Below are positions 47,561 to 55,380 of a stretch of 64,000 nucleotides of DNA, one piece after another (positions within the stretch are counted from its first letter, which is position 1; each line of letters begins with the position of its first letter). Below the pieces are notes generated by a model, which searched no databases, was not told the DNA's origin, and saw only the letters and a list, made by a program, of their open reading frames with translations. Source of the stretch: Lacrimispora algidixylanolytica (GTDB taxonomy: Bacteria; Bacillota; Clostridia; Lachnospirales; Lachnospiraceae); the NCBI RefSeq assembly GCF_003609635.1, contig NZ_MCIA01000006.1:1-64000 (forward strand), given 5' to 3'. The position numbers and the translations under genes were made by a program.

Positions 47561-48088
47561 ATGAAAGAATATGATTTTGCTGGAATCGCCCCTAAAATTT
47601 CTCCTTATCTGGATGCAGAAAATTCTTTTTATAATCAGGATTTTATGAATATGGATAAGTTTGATTATCCAGAAAACCTATCAAATGCGATGGAGCTAAT
47701 GAAGCAGGCATTAAATGGTGAAGTGGAAGATCAGATGTTTTATATGTGGCTAATCAGCAATGCGCCTTCAGAAGAAGAACGGCAGATTATAGGTAGCATT
47801 CGAGACGATGAGATGGGCCATTTTGAATTATTTCGTCAGATTTATTATGATCTAACAGGAATGGCTCTGCGTCAGGAATCAGAAAAGACATTTATGGAAC
47901 CGGAAAATTATTGCGAAGGATTGGCAAGAGCCATTATAGGGGAACAAAATGCAGTGCGTGAATATAGAAAGATTCTTTACGCCATGCAGTCTCGTATCCA
48001 TATCAATATGATGATTGAGATCATTACAGATGAAAACAGACACGGAATTCTTTATAATTATTTATTTGCTAAAAATGGATGTAGATAA
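47561..48088 (+). CDS. ferritin-like/rubrerythrin-type diiron protein
   Basis: A 175-residue four-helix protein. The iron-ligand motifs are ALNGEVEDQMFY (helix 1), RDDEMGHFELF (helix 2), IIGEQNAVREYRKI (helix 3) and TDENRHGILYNYL (helix 4), two E-x-x-H type pairs. It lacks the C-terminal rubredoxin cysteines of rubrerythrin. It probably reduces peroxide or stores iron in the cytosol. It diverges from the dlt-like operon. Confidence 0.85.
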   Translation: MKEYDFAGIAPKISPYLDAENSFYNQDFMNMDKFDYPENLSNAMELMKQALNGEVEDQMFYMWLISNAPSEEERQIIGSIRDDEMGHFELFRQIYYDLTGMALRQESEKTFMEPENYCEGLARAIIGEQNAVREYRKILYAMQSRIHINMMIEIITDENRHGILYNYLFAKNGCR

Positions 48089-48222
48089 ACGGATTGGATG
48101 CAAAATAAGCTTGCACATATCAGGGCTGTTATGTATGTTTCTTTTTCTTATAGACAGCCCTCAATACATAAAATCTATTAAAATATGACACAATAAAAGA
48201 GAATAACAATCAGGAGGTACGT

Positions 48223-48357
48223 ATGCCAAAAGACAGCCAACCAGATAATAAAAAGGCAAGAATGGAAAAATGCAATGGACAAACCCCAATCACAAGAGAG
48301 AATCAAAACAAGAATAAAAATGCAAAGCGCAAGTCCATAGAGCACAATGATGTTTAA
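48223..48357 (+). CDS. small hydrophilic protein, 44 residues, unknown function
   Basis: ATG 48223 is preceded by a perfect AGGAGG (48212-48217) at good spacing, and the frame ends directly before a strong terminator, so it looks like a complete transcription unit. The protein (MPKDSQPDNKKARMEK start) is rich in K, N, R and Q, with one cysteine and no hydrophobic segment. The composition recalls small spore or nucleic-acid-binding proteins, but I do not recognise a family. Confidence 0.6.
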   Translation: MPKDSQPDNKKARMEKCNGQTPITRENQNKNKNAKRKSIEHNDV

Positions 48358-48363
48358 ATTTTT

Positions 48364-48418
48364 CTGATAAAAAAGATATTAGAATGGTCTTTTAAGACCT
48401 TCCGATATCTTTTTTATC
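48364..48418 (+). terminator. terminator after the small hydrophilic protein gene
   Basis: GATAAAAAAGATAT (48364-48377) pairs with ATATCTTTTTTATC (48405-48418), with an inner GGTCTT/AAGACC stem. Confidence 0.82.
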
Positions 48419-48436
48419 ATTAAGCGTTTCGTTTTT

Positions 48437-48478
48437 GTTGCAACAGCAACTGATAAAAGGAAAGGTAGCTGTTATAAT
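48437..48478 (+). promoter_or_regulatory. Crp/Fnr-type activator site and -10 box of the ABC transporter operon
   Basis: Perfect palindrome GTTGC-AACA-GCAAC (48437-48450) and TATAAT (48473-48478), with no good -35 box. The predicted start is 48485, so the palindrome centre lies at -41.5, the class II position of Crp/Fnr activators. The same arrangement precedes the cupin gene. Confidence 0.62.
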
Positions 48479-48523
48479 ACAACATGATGATACCTGTGCA
48501 AACAGTTTTTTTTGTATCAAATG

Positions 48524-48539
48524 GTTAGTTAAAACTAAC
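48524..48539 (+). promoter_or_regulatory. GTTAGT palindrome operator 1
   Basis: Perfect 16-base dyad GTTAGTT-AA-AACTAAC in the leader of the ABC transporter operon, about +40 from the predicted start. Related dyads are at 52879-52894 and 53769-53784. Confidence 0.7.
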
Positions 48540-48565
48540 TTACATCACAGAAAAGGAGCATTCCT

Positions 48566-49600
48566 ATGAAAAAAATAGCATCATTTTTGCTAGCAGCTGG
48601 ATTAAGTGTTTCCCTTGTAGCCTGCAGCAGTCCTAAGACCTCTTCCACAGAAGGAAGCAAAGAACTAGAAACTACCGTTGAGACCAGTCAGCAGGTCTCC
48701 AAAAGCAGTGAACCTATCACCATTACCCTTGGCGTTCCTGCTTCTCCTCCAACCCTTCCAATATTAAGGATGATGGAGTCTCGGGCTTTGGGAGAAGATG
48801 TAAAGATAAAGCTTGATATGTGGAATGAACCGGAGACGTTAATTGCTATGACTCAGGCTGGAACCCATGATATGTTTGCATTTCCTCTTACTGTAGTTTC
48901 CACTCTTTATAACAAGGGAGTCGGAATTCGTCTGATGAACGTAAACACCTGGGGAGTTACATATTTCATCACTTCAGACCCTGAATTTAAAACCTGGGAA
49001 GATCTAAAGGGAAAAACTCTTTATGTGCCCCTTCAGTCTTCTCCACCAGATGCCTTATCACAATTTTTCCTTTCTCAGGCAGGACTTACAGTAGGAACGG
49101 ATGTTAACATTGTTTACGGTTCTTCCACTGAGATTGCCACCTTATTGGGTTCTGGAGAAGCAGCATATGGCGTTATGATTGAGCCACAGGTTACGAAGCT
49201 GCTTTCATCCAATGACAAGCTTCGGATTGCATTTAGCTTTGAAGAAGAATGGCAGAGGGTAAATAAAACAAATACCAAAATCCCTACAGCAGGTTTCGGT
49301 GCTACTCAGAAATTCATTGACGAAAATCCGGAGTTAACCATTCAGTTCCAGGAAGAATATGAAAAAGCGGTTAAATGGGTCAATGATAATCCCGCTGAGG
49401 CTGGTGTTCTGGCAGAAAAGCATTTAGGGCTACCTGCTAAGGTAGTAGAAAAGGCGATACCAAATATGGGACTTGAATTTAAGACTCCTGGTGATGCAAA
49501 AGAAGAACTAGACATGCTTTATAAGCTGCTATTTGAATTTAATCCTAAGATGATCGGTGGAAAGATTCCGGAAGCCGGATTGTATTATGATGCGAAATAA
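48566..49600 (+). CDS. ABC transporter substrate-binding lipoprotein (NitT/TauT family)
   Basis: A 344-residue lipoprotein with signal peptide and lipobox SLVAC (C20 is the lipidated cysteine), a short Ser/Thr-rich linker, then an SsuA/THI5-like binding domain (ITLGVPASPPTLPILRMM; GAGTHDMFAFP-like region; EAAYGVMIEPQVTKLL). Family substrates include taurine, alkanesulfonates, nitrate and pyrimidine precursors; none can be assigned from sequence. AAAAGGAG precedes ATG 48566. First gene of an operon with permease and ATPase, under two operator motifs. Confidence 0.9.
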   Translation: MKKIASFLLAAGLSVSLVACSSPKTSSTEGSKELETTVETSQQVSKSSEPITITLGVPASPPTLPILRMMESRALGEDVKIKLDMWNEPETLIAMTQAGTHDMFAFPLTVVSTLYNKGVGIRLMNVNTWGVTYFITSDPEFKTWEDLKGKTLYVPLQSSPPDALSQFFLSQAGLTVGTDVNIVYGSSTEIATLLGSGEAAYGVMIEPQVTKLLSSNDKLRIAFSFEEEWQRVNKTNTKIPTAGFGATQKFIDENPELTIQFQEEYEKAVKWVNDNPAEAGVLAEKHLGLPAKVVEKAIPNMGLEFKTPGDAKEELDMLYKLLFEFNPKMIGGKIPEAGLYYDAK

Positions 49601-50348
49601 AAGTTGGGAAAAGCCATCGGGGTGGGATTTCCTTCTGGCAGCAGGGATTATCCTGGCCTTGTGGCAGTTCCTTACTCTGTTTTTTCCACCTCTTGTGCTT
49701 CCAAGTATTAAAAGTGTTGTTATAAAACTAAAAGAGATATTAACTACACCTGTATTTTATAAGATGATCGGTCTGACCGTAGAGCGTATGGCAATTGGAC
49801 TAACTTCAGGTGTTCTTGTGGGACTTTTCCTTGGGATTTTAATGGGAGGGGTGGGGCGTTTTAGACGTCTGTTAATGCCGATGATCAGCATTATGCAGAC
49901 CGTTCCACCTGTTTCCTGGGTGGTTCTTGCACTTGTGTGGTTTGGATTTAATGGACGTCCTGTCATGTTTATTATTGTAGTTTCCACGGTACCCGTAATC
50001 GCAATCAGTGTTTGCGAAGGGTTTAAGCACATTGATTCCAGGCTTTTGCAGATGGCTCGCTTATACCATTTTTCTAGGAGCAAGACTATGCGCCATGTTA
50101 TATTTCCTTCCATTGCTCCTTTTTTTCAATCGGCATTCCGAATCGCGCTAGGAAGCGGGTGGAAGATTGCAGTTATGGGGGAAGTCCTTACTACCAGTGA
50201 TGGAATTGGTGGAATGATTAAGCAGGCCAGGTTAAATATTGAGCCGGAGAGCATCATTGCATGGTCTGCGATTATAGTCGGATTGTTTTATCTATCTGAT
50301 CTACTCATTGATTTTTGCTTTCGGGAAAGGAGGAAAACTCATGCTTGA
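49587..50348 (+). CDS. ABC transporter permease (NitT/TauT family)
   Basis: A 253-residue protein with six membrane helices and the ATPase-coupling EAA loop near LLQMARLYHFSRSKTMRHVIFPSIAPFF. The frame is open upstream, but ATG 49587 or the adjacent ATG 49590 gives the usual N-terminus. The gene overlaps the end of the binding-protein gene by 14 bases and the ATPase gene by eight, so expression is coupled. Confidence 0.9.
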   Translation: MMRNKSWEKPSGWDFLLAAGIILALWQFLTLFFPPLVLPSIKSVVIKLKEILTTPVFYKMIGLTVERMAIGLTSGVLVGLFLGILMGGVGRFRRLLMPMISIMQTVPPVSWVVLALVWFGFNGRPVMFIIVVSTVPVIAISVCEGFKHIDSRLLQMARLYHFSRSKTMRHVIFPSIAPFFQSAFRIALGSGWKIAVMGEVLTTSDGIGGMIKQARLNIEPESIIAWSAIIVGLFYLSDLLIDFCFRERRKTHA

Positions 50349-51027
50349 AATGAAAGGAATCTCAAAAAGGCTGGGGGATCTTCCTGTCCTTTCGGACATC
50401 AGCTTTCATGTAAAGGAAGGGGAGATCGTGGCTATCATCGGTCCCTCAGGCTGTGGAAAATCCACCCTGATTAACCTTATATCAAAGCTGGATATTCCGG
50501 ATTCCGGCTCCATACAGGGAATTGGAGATTCGGTTGCCTGTGTCTTTCAAGATGACAGGTTGCTTCCGTGGAGGACGGTATGGGAGAATATTCGTCTGGT
50601 GAGAGAGCCGGAGGATAAGGGAAAGATTCAAGAGCTTATTAATGCGGTAGGATTAAATGGATTTGAGTCTTATTATCCCAAGCAGCTATCTGGTGGAATG
50701 CAAAAGCGGTGTGGCATTGCAAGGGCATTTTATTACAAGGGAGAGCTTCTTTTGATGGATGAGCCATTTCAGGGACTTGATTACTGCTTAAGACATGAGA
50801 TGCTTTTAATGCTGTTAAAGGTATGGCGTGCCCATCGTCAAAGCGTGTTGTTTGTTACTCATGAAATTGACGAAGCACTTACGGTCGCAGGGCGGATTTT
50901 GATTTTGTCAAAGCGTCCAGGCCGTATTATGAAAGAAATTATTTTGCCTGATTATGATAACAGGGATATGGCATCCCAGGAAATTACAACGCTTCGGCAG
51001 GAGATCATAACGTTCATAACAGGATAG
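50341..51027 (+). CDS. ABC transporter ATP-binding protein (NitT/TauT family)
   Basis: A 228-residue ATPase with Walker A GPSGCGKST, Q-loop VFQDDRLLPW, signature LSGGMQKRCGIARAF, Walker B LLMDEPF and the switch histidine in FVTHEIDEAL. The VFQDDRLLPWRTVWEN segment is typical of the SsuB/TauB group. ATG 50341 follows AAAGGAGG. Last gene of the importer operon, immediately followed by a terminator. Confidence 0.93.
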   Translation: MLEMKGISKRLGDLPVLSDISFHVKEGEIVAIIGPSGCGKSTLINLISKLDIPDSGSIQGIGDSVACVFQDDRLLPWRTVWENIRLVREPEDKGKIQELINAVGLNGFESYYPKQLSGGMQKRCGIARAFYYKGELLLMDEPFQGLDYCLRHEMLLMLLKVWRAHRQSVLFVTHEIDEALTVAGRILILSKRPGRIMKEIILPDYDNRDMASQEITTLRQEIITFITG

Positions 51028-51056
51028 GAGAGGGGGAAAATCCCCTCTCCTTTTTT
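51027..51056 (+). terminator. terminator of the ABC transporter operon
   Basis: GGAGAGGGG (51027-51035) and CCCCTCTCC (51042-51050), then TTTTTT. It begins at the stop codon. The following 160 bases to 51219 contain no gene I can support. Confidence 0.92.
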
Positions 51057-51219
51057 GATCCTATTATTTGTGATTTTTATATCTTCACTCCAATCATTGC
51101 CCTTGGAAAGATTAAGGAGTGGAGCTTCCCCATACATGCCTGCCATATCAAGAATGCGTGCCGTATTCTCATACCTTGGCGCGATGGTAAGGACAGCATC
51201 TAATGGGCGTTGGCTACGC

Positions 51220-52611
51220 CTAGAAATCGAATTTGGCTGATTCGATTTCATCACATTTCTTCTTTTTCAATGCCGAATAGGCAGCAATTGTACTTATAAC
51301 CAACAACAAGAAGAAGATCAAAAGTACAATCAATGCCCCTGAAGCGGTGCCGGGGATAAAACCATATTTCTTCTGGGAAAAGGAAAATACAGCGGCAACC
51401 AGTGCTGTAGCAACAGCGCCTATAAACTGTTGAAACGTATTCACAAAGGCATTTCCGTCTGAAATCTGATTGGTCGGCAATGCGTTCAAACTACAGGTCA
51501 TTAGGTTGCTATAAGAAAATCCAAGTCCTGTCATTAAAACAAGGTGAGCGCCTATTAACAGCACCAATGAATTGGTATGCAACAGTGCAGCCAACAGAGC
51601 GATACCAACCATAGTTGTAGAAAGACCAATTAAAATCGGTTTTTTTGCACCAATTCTATCTAATAACTTTCCCGAAACAGGAGCAAGTATTGCACCCATC
51701 AAAGCACCTGGAAACATGAAAATCCCTGCAATCGATGAACTAAAACCAGCAGAAATTTGCAAATAATTCGGAAAAACGAAAGACAATCCCAGTAGCAAGG
51801 CCTGATAGATAAGAAGGCTTAATAAGAATAAGGAAAATTTACCGTTTTTCAGCACCGATAACTGCAATAGGGGAGTTTTGCTATTAAACCACACAAACAC
51901 AAAGGAACTTGCAAGTCCAATCGTTAAAAATAATGCAAAGACAATCCCGGATTCAGCACTTAGTGCCATTATAAAAGAAATAAATGTAATTGCCAAAAAG
52001 AAAACACAACGAAGAGGTAGGGGCTGTCTTTCTTTTGAAGCTTGGCTTGGAATCGAATTCAATCCCAGGATAAGTGAAAGAACAATAAGGGGAATCAAAA
52101 AGATATAAATATAGCGCCACTCCAACAAATTGGAGATAAGCCCACCATAAGTGGGGCCAATAGCGGGAGCGATTGAAGTGGTCAGAGTACCAATTCCCAT
52201 CATCATTCCTCGTTTTTCAGTGGGAACTCTTGTGAGAATGATGTGGAACATAAGAGGAAGACCGATACCTGTTCCTACCCCTTGTAATAAGCGACCTAGC
52301 AATAGCAGGAAAAATGTAGACGATAAACAGTTTATCAAAACTCCTAACAGAAAAAACAAGTTCGCCGTGATAAACAATTTCCGTGCTGAAAAGTTTTGGT
52401 TCAAATAAGAGGAAATGGGAACTATGACAGAAATCATAAGCAAATAAATGGTAGTTACCCATTGGATTTCTGATGTAGTTACTTCAAACTCCTGTATAAG
52501 TAGCGGAAATGTTACATTCATTGCCGTTTCAATTAGTACTCCAGAAAAAGATAAAATGCCTGTGGCGATTATAGCCCCAAACAAATGAAACGTTTTGTTT
52601 CTATTCATCAT
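51220..52611 (-). CDS. MFS multidrug exporter (DHA2/EmrB-like)
   Basis: A 463-residue protein with about 14 membrane helices. The DHA2 features are IETAMNVTFPLLIQEF in helix 1, GRLLQGVGTGIGLPLMF in the helix 4 region, and GPTYGGLISNLLEWRYIYIF (antiporter motif C) in helix 5. Export of drugs or toxic metabolites by proton exchange is expected. It is transcribed divergently from the Crp/Fnr gene and has a long leader with a terminator-like inverted repeat. Confidence 0.9.
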   Translation of the reverse strand: MMNRNKTFHLFGAIIATGILSFSGVLIETAMNVTFPLLIQEFEVTTSEIQWVTTIYLLMISVIVPISSYLNQNFSARKLFITANLFFLLGVLINCLSSTFFLLLLGRLLQGVGTGIGLPLMFHIILTRVPTEKRGMMMGIGTLTTSIAPAIGPTYGGLISNLLEWRYIYIFLIPLIVLSLILGLNSIPSQASKERQPLPLRCVFFLAITFISFIMALSAESGIVFALFLTIGLASSFVFVWFNSKTPLLQLSVLKNGKFSLFLLSLLIYQALLLGLSFVFPNYLQISAGFSSSIAGIFMFPGALMGAILAPVSGKLLDRIGAKKPILIGLSTTMVGIALLAALLHTNSLVLLIGAHLVLMTGLGFSYSNLMTCSLNALPTNQISDGNAFVNTFQQFIGAVATALVAAVFSFSQKKYGFIPGTASGALIVLLIFFLLLVISTIAAYSALKKKKCDEIESAKFDF

Positions 52612-52633
52612 AAAACTTTCCTCCCTAAAATAA

Positions 52634-52699
52634 ATAGAGGCGGGATTATTATTTATAAAAAATAATAATTCCGCCTCTATATCAACACGATTGCGTGTT
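52634..52699 (-). terminator. leader terminator/attenuator of the MFS exporter
   Basis: A 21-base inverted repeat, 52634-52654 against 52660-52680, with one G-U pair in RNA. On the minus strand it is followed by TTTATTTTA and then the AGGGAGG ribosome site, so it sits in the leader of the exporter gene. A smaller perfect hairpin AACACG-CAAT-CGTGTT lies just before it (52684-52699). Confidence 0.72.
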
Positions 52700-52713
52700 C
52701 TCTGTACGAAAAT

Positions 52714-52754
52714 TGTAACTAACTGATTATATCTATTAAGTCAAAAAAAGTCAA
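52714..52754 (-). promoter_or_regulatory. promoter and operator-like sequence of the MFS exporter
   Basis: Minus strand TTGACT (52754-52749), 17-base spacer, TATAAT (52731-52726). On the plus strand TGTAACTAAC at 52714-52723 overlaps the predicted start near 52719 and is identical to ten bases of the FrnE-like gene operator at 39597-39606. Confidence 0.68.
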
Positions 52755-52844
52755 GTATCAAAATCACTCCCCCTGTTTCCAATGTAATTTATATTGTTCC
52801 TTCTGATGATATAAAACCTTGAGCGTAGCAAGACAATTCTCGCA

Positions 52845-52894
52845 TTGACTCCCGAAGGGTTCTTGTTATATAATAGTGGTTAGTCACGACTAAC
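52845..52894 (+). promoter_or_regulatory. promoter and GTTAGT operator 2 of the Crp/Fnr gene
   Basis: TTGACT (52845-52850), 18-base spacer, TATAAT (52869-52874). The perfect dyad GTTAGTC-AC-GACTAAC (52879-52894) covers the predicted start near 52881, a repressor position. A weaker GTTGC-TATG-GCAGC dyad is at 52926-52939, just before the ribosome site. Confidence 0.72.
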
Positions 52895-52951
52895 AAAAAG
52901 GTATATTATAATAATAGAAATGTCGGTTGCTATGGCAGCGTGGAGGTAAAT

Positions 52952-53683
52952 ATGAAGGAAACCAGATGGGGGGTAAATTATGGCAACGTAGCCCTGTTGG
53001 AAGAGAAGGCAAATCAGTTTTACCAAGTGCTAAAAGATTGCAGTTGCTTTGAGGGAATACCGGAAGACAAAGTTAGCGCGGTCTTATGCTGTCTGAGAGC
53101 CAGACACAGGGCATTTACAAAAGGAAGCATGATTCTTCAGGTTAGCGATCGGGAAAACCTTGCAGGCATTGTCTTAAAAGGGACGGCAGAGTTGACCTTA
53201 TACGGCGAAAATGGAAGTCAGATTAACATCAATCACTGTTTAGCAGGGGATATGTTTGGAGAAGACCTGGCTTGTTCCGAATCCGCAGACAGCTCTATGC
53301 AAATATGGGCGGTCACCGACTGTGAAATCTTGTTTTTGGATTTCTCTTCTTTGTTTAATATGGAAGGGGGAACCTGTCCATTTAAGATGAGGGTTTCAAC
53401 CAATCTCCTTCGTGAATTTGCAGAGAAAGCCAGATTCTTAAATGATAAAGTGCGCATACTGGCACAGAAACGGTTGCGGGATAAGCTTAAGGTTTATCTG
53501 CAGATGCAAAAAAGCAGCAAGGAAGGAATGATAGAGCTTCCTTTCCGGAGAAATGAACTTGCTGAATTTCTTTGTGTGGATCGAAGTGCTCTCTCTCGTG
53601 AACTTTCAAGAATGCAGCAGGATGGAATTTTATCCTATGAGGGAAAAAACATTCAAATTCACGATAATACCTTTTTCCAATAG
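52952..53683 (+). CDS. Crp/Fnr-family transcriptional regulator
   Basis: A 243-residue regulator. The N-terminal cyclic-nucleotide-like beta-roll spans residues about 25-150 (KGSMILQVSDRENLAGIVLKG; GDMFGEDLACSE), followed by a dimerisation helix and a winged helix with RRNELAEFLCVDRSALSRELSRMQ. The effector is unknown; cysteines (C27, C29, C43, C44 by my count) do not match the classical Fnr cluster spacing. ATG 52952 follows TGGAGG. It lies between the ABC importer and the cupin gene, both of which carry matching promoter dyads. Confidence 0.9.
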   Translation: MKETRWGVNYGNVALLEEKANQFYQVLKDCSCFEGIPEDKVSAVLCCLRARHRAFTKGSMILQVSDRENLAGIVLKGTAELTLYGENGSQININHCLAGDMFGEDLACSESADSSMQIWAVTDCEILFLDFSSLFNMEGGTCPFKMRVSTNLLREFAEKARFLNDKVRILAQKRLRDKLKVYLQMQKSSKEGMIELPFRRNELAEFLCVDRSALSRELSRMQQDGILSYEGKNIQIHDNTFFQ

Positions 53684-53718
53684 ACAAAATCATACGTCGT
53701 CGTGATTTCTCTGTTTTT

Positions 53719-53760
53719 GTTGCCATAGCAATGGATTTTAATTTGAAAGCATAGTAAGAT
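53719..53760 (+). promoter_or_regulatory. Crp/Fnr-type activator site and -10 box of the cupin gene
   Basis: GTTGC-CATA-GCAAT (53719-53732) and TAAGAT (53755-53760). The predicted start at 53767 puts the dyad centre at -41.5, as at the ABC operon. No -35 box is visible. Confidence 0.6.
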
Positions 53761-53767
53761 TCTTTTG

Positions 53768-53785
53768 GGTTAGGAATTACTAACC
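53768..53785 (+). promoter_or_regulatory. GTTAG palindrome operator 3
   Basis: GGTTAG-GAATTA-CTAACC, an 18-base dyad immediately after the predicted start of the cupin gene. Related to the dyads at 48524-48539 and 52879-52894 in the outer five bases of each arm. Confidence 0.65.
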
Positions 53786-53809
53786 AAGGAAAGGAGATTA
53801 TATGCGTCT

Positions 53810-54559
53810 ATGGAAAAGAGAACAAAGGAATTTCATTTTAACGGCATAAAACCTGGAAGACCTGTTTATCTGGAACAGTTGATTACAGCCTATCCCCACC
53901 AGGTCATAAGCCTGCAGATGATAGACCGTGACGAAGAATCCGTTCAAGTTTTTTACTTTGATCAAGAGGAGGGAATCAGTACAGACATCCAGGATCAGGA
54001 TATTTTGTATGTAGTCACCAGTGGAAATGCTTTATTTACGGTAGATCATAAAGACTCTGAGCTAAAGGCAGGTGAGTGCATGTTGGTGCCTTCCGGTTGT
54101 CCTCATTCCATTCATGCTATAACTGCTTTGAGGTTGCTGCAGATATCGGTCGGTGTTATAACGGTCGGTCATGGAAAAAGAGGAGGTTTCAACATGAGCG
54201 GGAAAGATTACATCAAGAACGTGGATAAGGCCTGTGTACATACATTGTCCCAATTGATCGGATATCAGGACAATAAGGTGGCAAGCATGACTCTGGTTCA
54301 GAGAGACCTTTTTACCACCACAATTATGGCTATGGATAAAGGAACCGGCGTAGGCCCTCATGCCTGTGAAGGAGATGCCATGGTAATTGCACTGGAGGGA
54401 GAAGGAGATGTGATGATTGGAGAAGAACTTCACCTTCTTAAACAGGGAGAATGCATTGTCATGCCTGCGGATATTCCTCACCGGGTCAGAGGCGAACGTG
54501 ACAAGTTTAAGATGATGTTAATTGTGTCAAAACCAGAATTATCCAACCAAGAGAAATAA
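53810..54559 (+). CDS. double-cupin protein
   Basis: A 249-residue protein with two cupin barrels. The first is near residues 55-105 (GECMLVPSGCPHSIHAI), the second near 175-235 (GPHACEGDAMVIALEGEGDVMIG and GECIVMPADIPHRVRG). The second has the fuller set of metal-ligand histidines and glutamate. It may be a small-molecule dioxygenase, isomerase or sensor. ATG 53810 is 13 bases from AAGGAG; an ATG at 53802 is better spaced but opens only a 15-codon frame. Co-regulated with the ABC importer, so it may process the imported compound. Confidence 0.78.
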   Translation: MEKRTKEFHFNGIKPGRPVYLEQLITAYPHQVISLQMIDRDEESVQVFYFDQEEGISTDIQDQDILYVVTSGNALFTVDHKDSELKAGECMLVPSGCPHSIHAITALRLLQISVGVITVGHGKRGGFNMSGKDYIKNVDKACVHTLSQLIGYQDNKVASMTLVQRDLFTTTIMAMDKGTGVGPHACEGDAMVIALEGEGDVMIGEELHLLKQGECIVMPADIPHRVRGERDKFKMMLIVSKPELSNQEK

Positions 54560-54587
54560 TTTTGTTCCATTCATTTGACTTGAACAG

Positions 54588-54617
54588 AAGGATTAAGAAG
54601 GATTAAGAAGGATCAGG
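54588..54617 (+). repeat. 10-base tandem repeat, three units
   Basis: AAGGATTAAG at 54588 and 54598, and AAGGATCAGG at 54608, just after the cupin gene. No function evident. Confidence 0.8.
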
Positions 54618-55380
54618 AGTTCTTTTTAAACCTATAATCGTAGAGATTTTAAATTCATCTAAATCTCTTAAATAAACACGCAGTAAGAGTTTTTTTAAAA
54701 TCACTTTGATTCGAAGAAAGATATGGGGGAAGTTGATCTGACAGCCATAAGTAAATAATGTATAACAAGTGATAACTAATAGTGAGGTACGTATAAATCA
54801 AGATGGATTTTTCTGGAAGTTTAATAATGAAACCAATGATACTTCTTATCTTTTAGACAGCAAACTTATATCTGAAATTATAAACTACAAAACTCAACCT
54901 GTTTCAGTGGGAGGTAAATTAAAGTTGAAATAGTGCCTCTGATTGAGCTGGTTTACTCTTTTAAGAGAATTAAGAAAGCGTTAGAAAATATTAATTTGAT
55001 CATAAACTTTGATGTAATTATCATAGGCTTTGTGGGAAAAATAACAAGGAACATAGGATTAAGAATCGAATATAACAAAGAATACAAAGAAATGTGGAAG
55101 TCTGGGAGACTAAGCTCTCCCAGGCTACTTTTTCGTTAGAATAGATTGTACATAAATAAAAACACTTCTTTTTCCCGCGTTTTTCGGTACAAATTATTGC
55201 TTTTTTAATGAGTAGAATCCCATGTCCAGGCGAATACTTTCTGTATTTTTTGAAGTACAATCTTAATTTGCACAAAAATCCGATCCTTTATTGTCTAATT
55301 TTTAGTGTGTCCTTGTATTTATTTTAGTACATATCTCTTTGTTCTCATTATTTTTAGATTAGATAGTTAAAATTTTGTCA
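54618..55380. other. gene-poor, decayed-looking interval
   Basis: This AT-rich stretch has no convincing gene. A frame from GTG 54769 to 54933 encodes 54 residues (INQDGFFWKFNNETNDTSYL region) without a ribosome site and may be debris of a lost gene. A hairpin at 55102-55123 (CTGGGAGA-CTAAGC-TCTCCCAG) followed by CTACTTTTT looks like an intrinsic terminator that now follows no intact gene. A 68-codon frame at 54933-55139 crosses that hairpin and is not supported. Confidence 0.5.
55102..55133 (+). terminator. orphan intrinsic terminator
   Basis: CTGGGAGA (55102-55109) and TCTCCCAG (55116-55123), then GCTACTTTTT, with no intact gene directly upstream. Confidence 0.75.

Noticed and set aside
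48122-48161. Hairpin AGGGCTGT...ACAGCCCT after the ferritin-like gene
   Set aside because: No T-run follows in either direction at the right place, so I do not call it a terminator.
50952-51254. Minus-strand frame of 100 codons after the MFS exporter
   Set aside because: It overlaps the operon terminator and the ends of two well-supported genes, has no ribosome site, and its protein resembles no family I know.
48524-53784. Interpreting the GTTAGT dyads with confidence as Crp/Fnr sites
   Set aside because: Their spacing fits Crp/Fnr, but the GTTGC-N4-GCAAC sites at -41.5 are better candidates and GTTAGT dyads also resemble MarR-type operators; the binding protein is left open.
53802-53849. 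15-codon frame starting eight bases before the cupin start with better ribosome-site spacing
   Set aside because: Too short to judge and out of frame; could be a leader peptide but nothing else supports it.
54933-55139. 68-codon plus-strand frame
   Set aside because: No ribosome site, crosses a strong terminator hairpin, and low-complexity composition.
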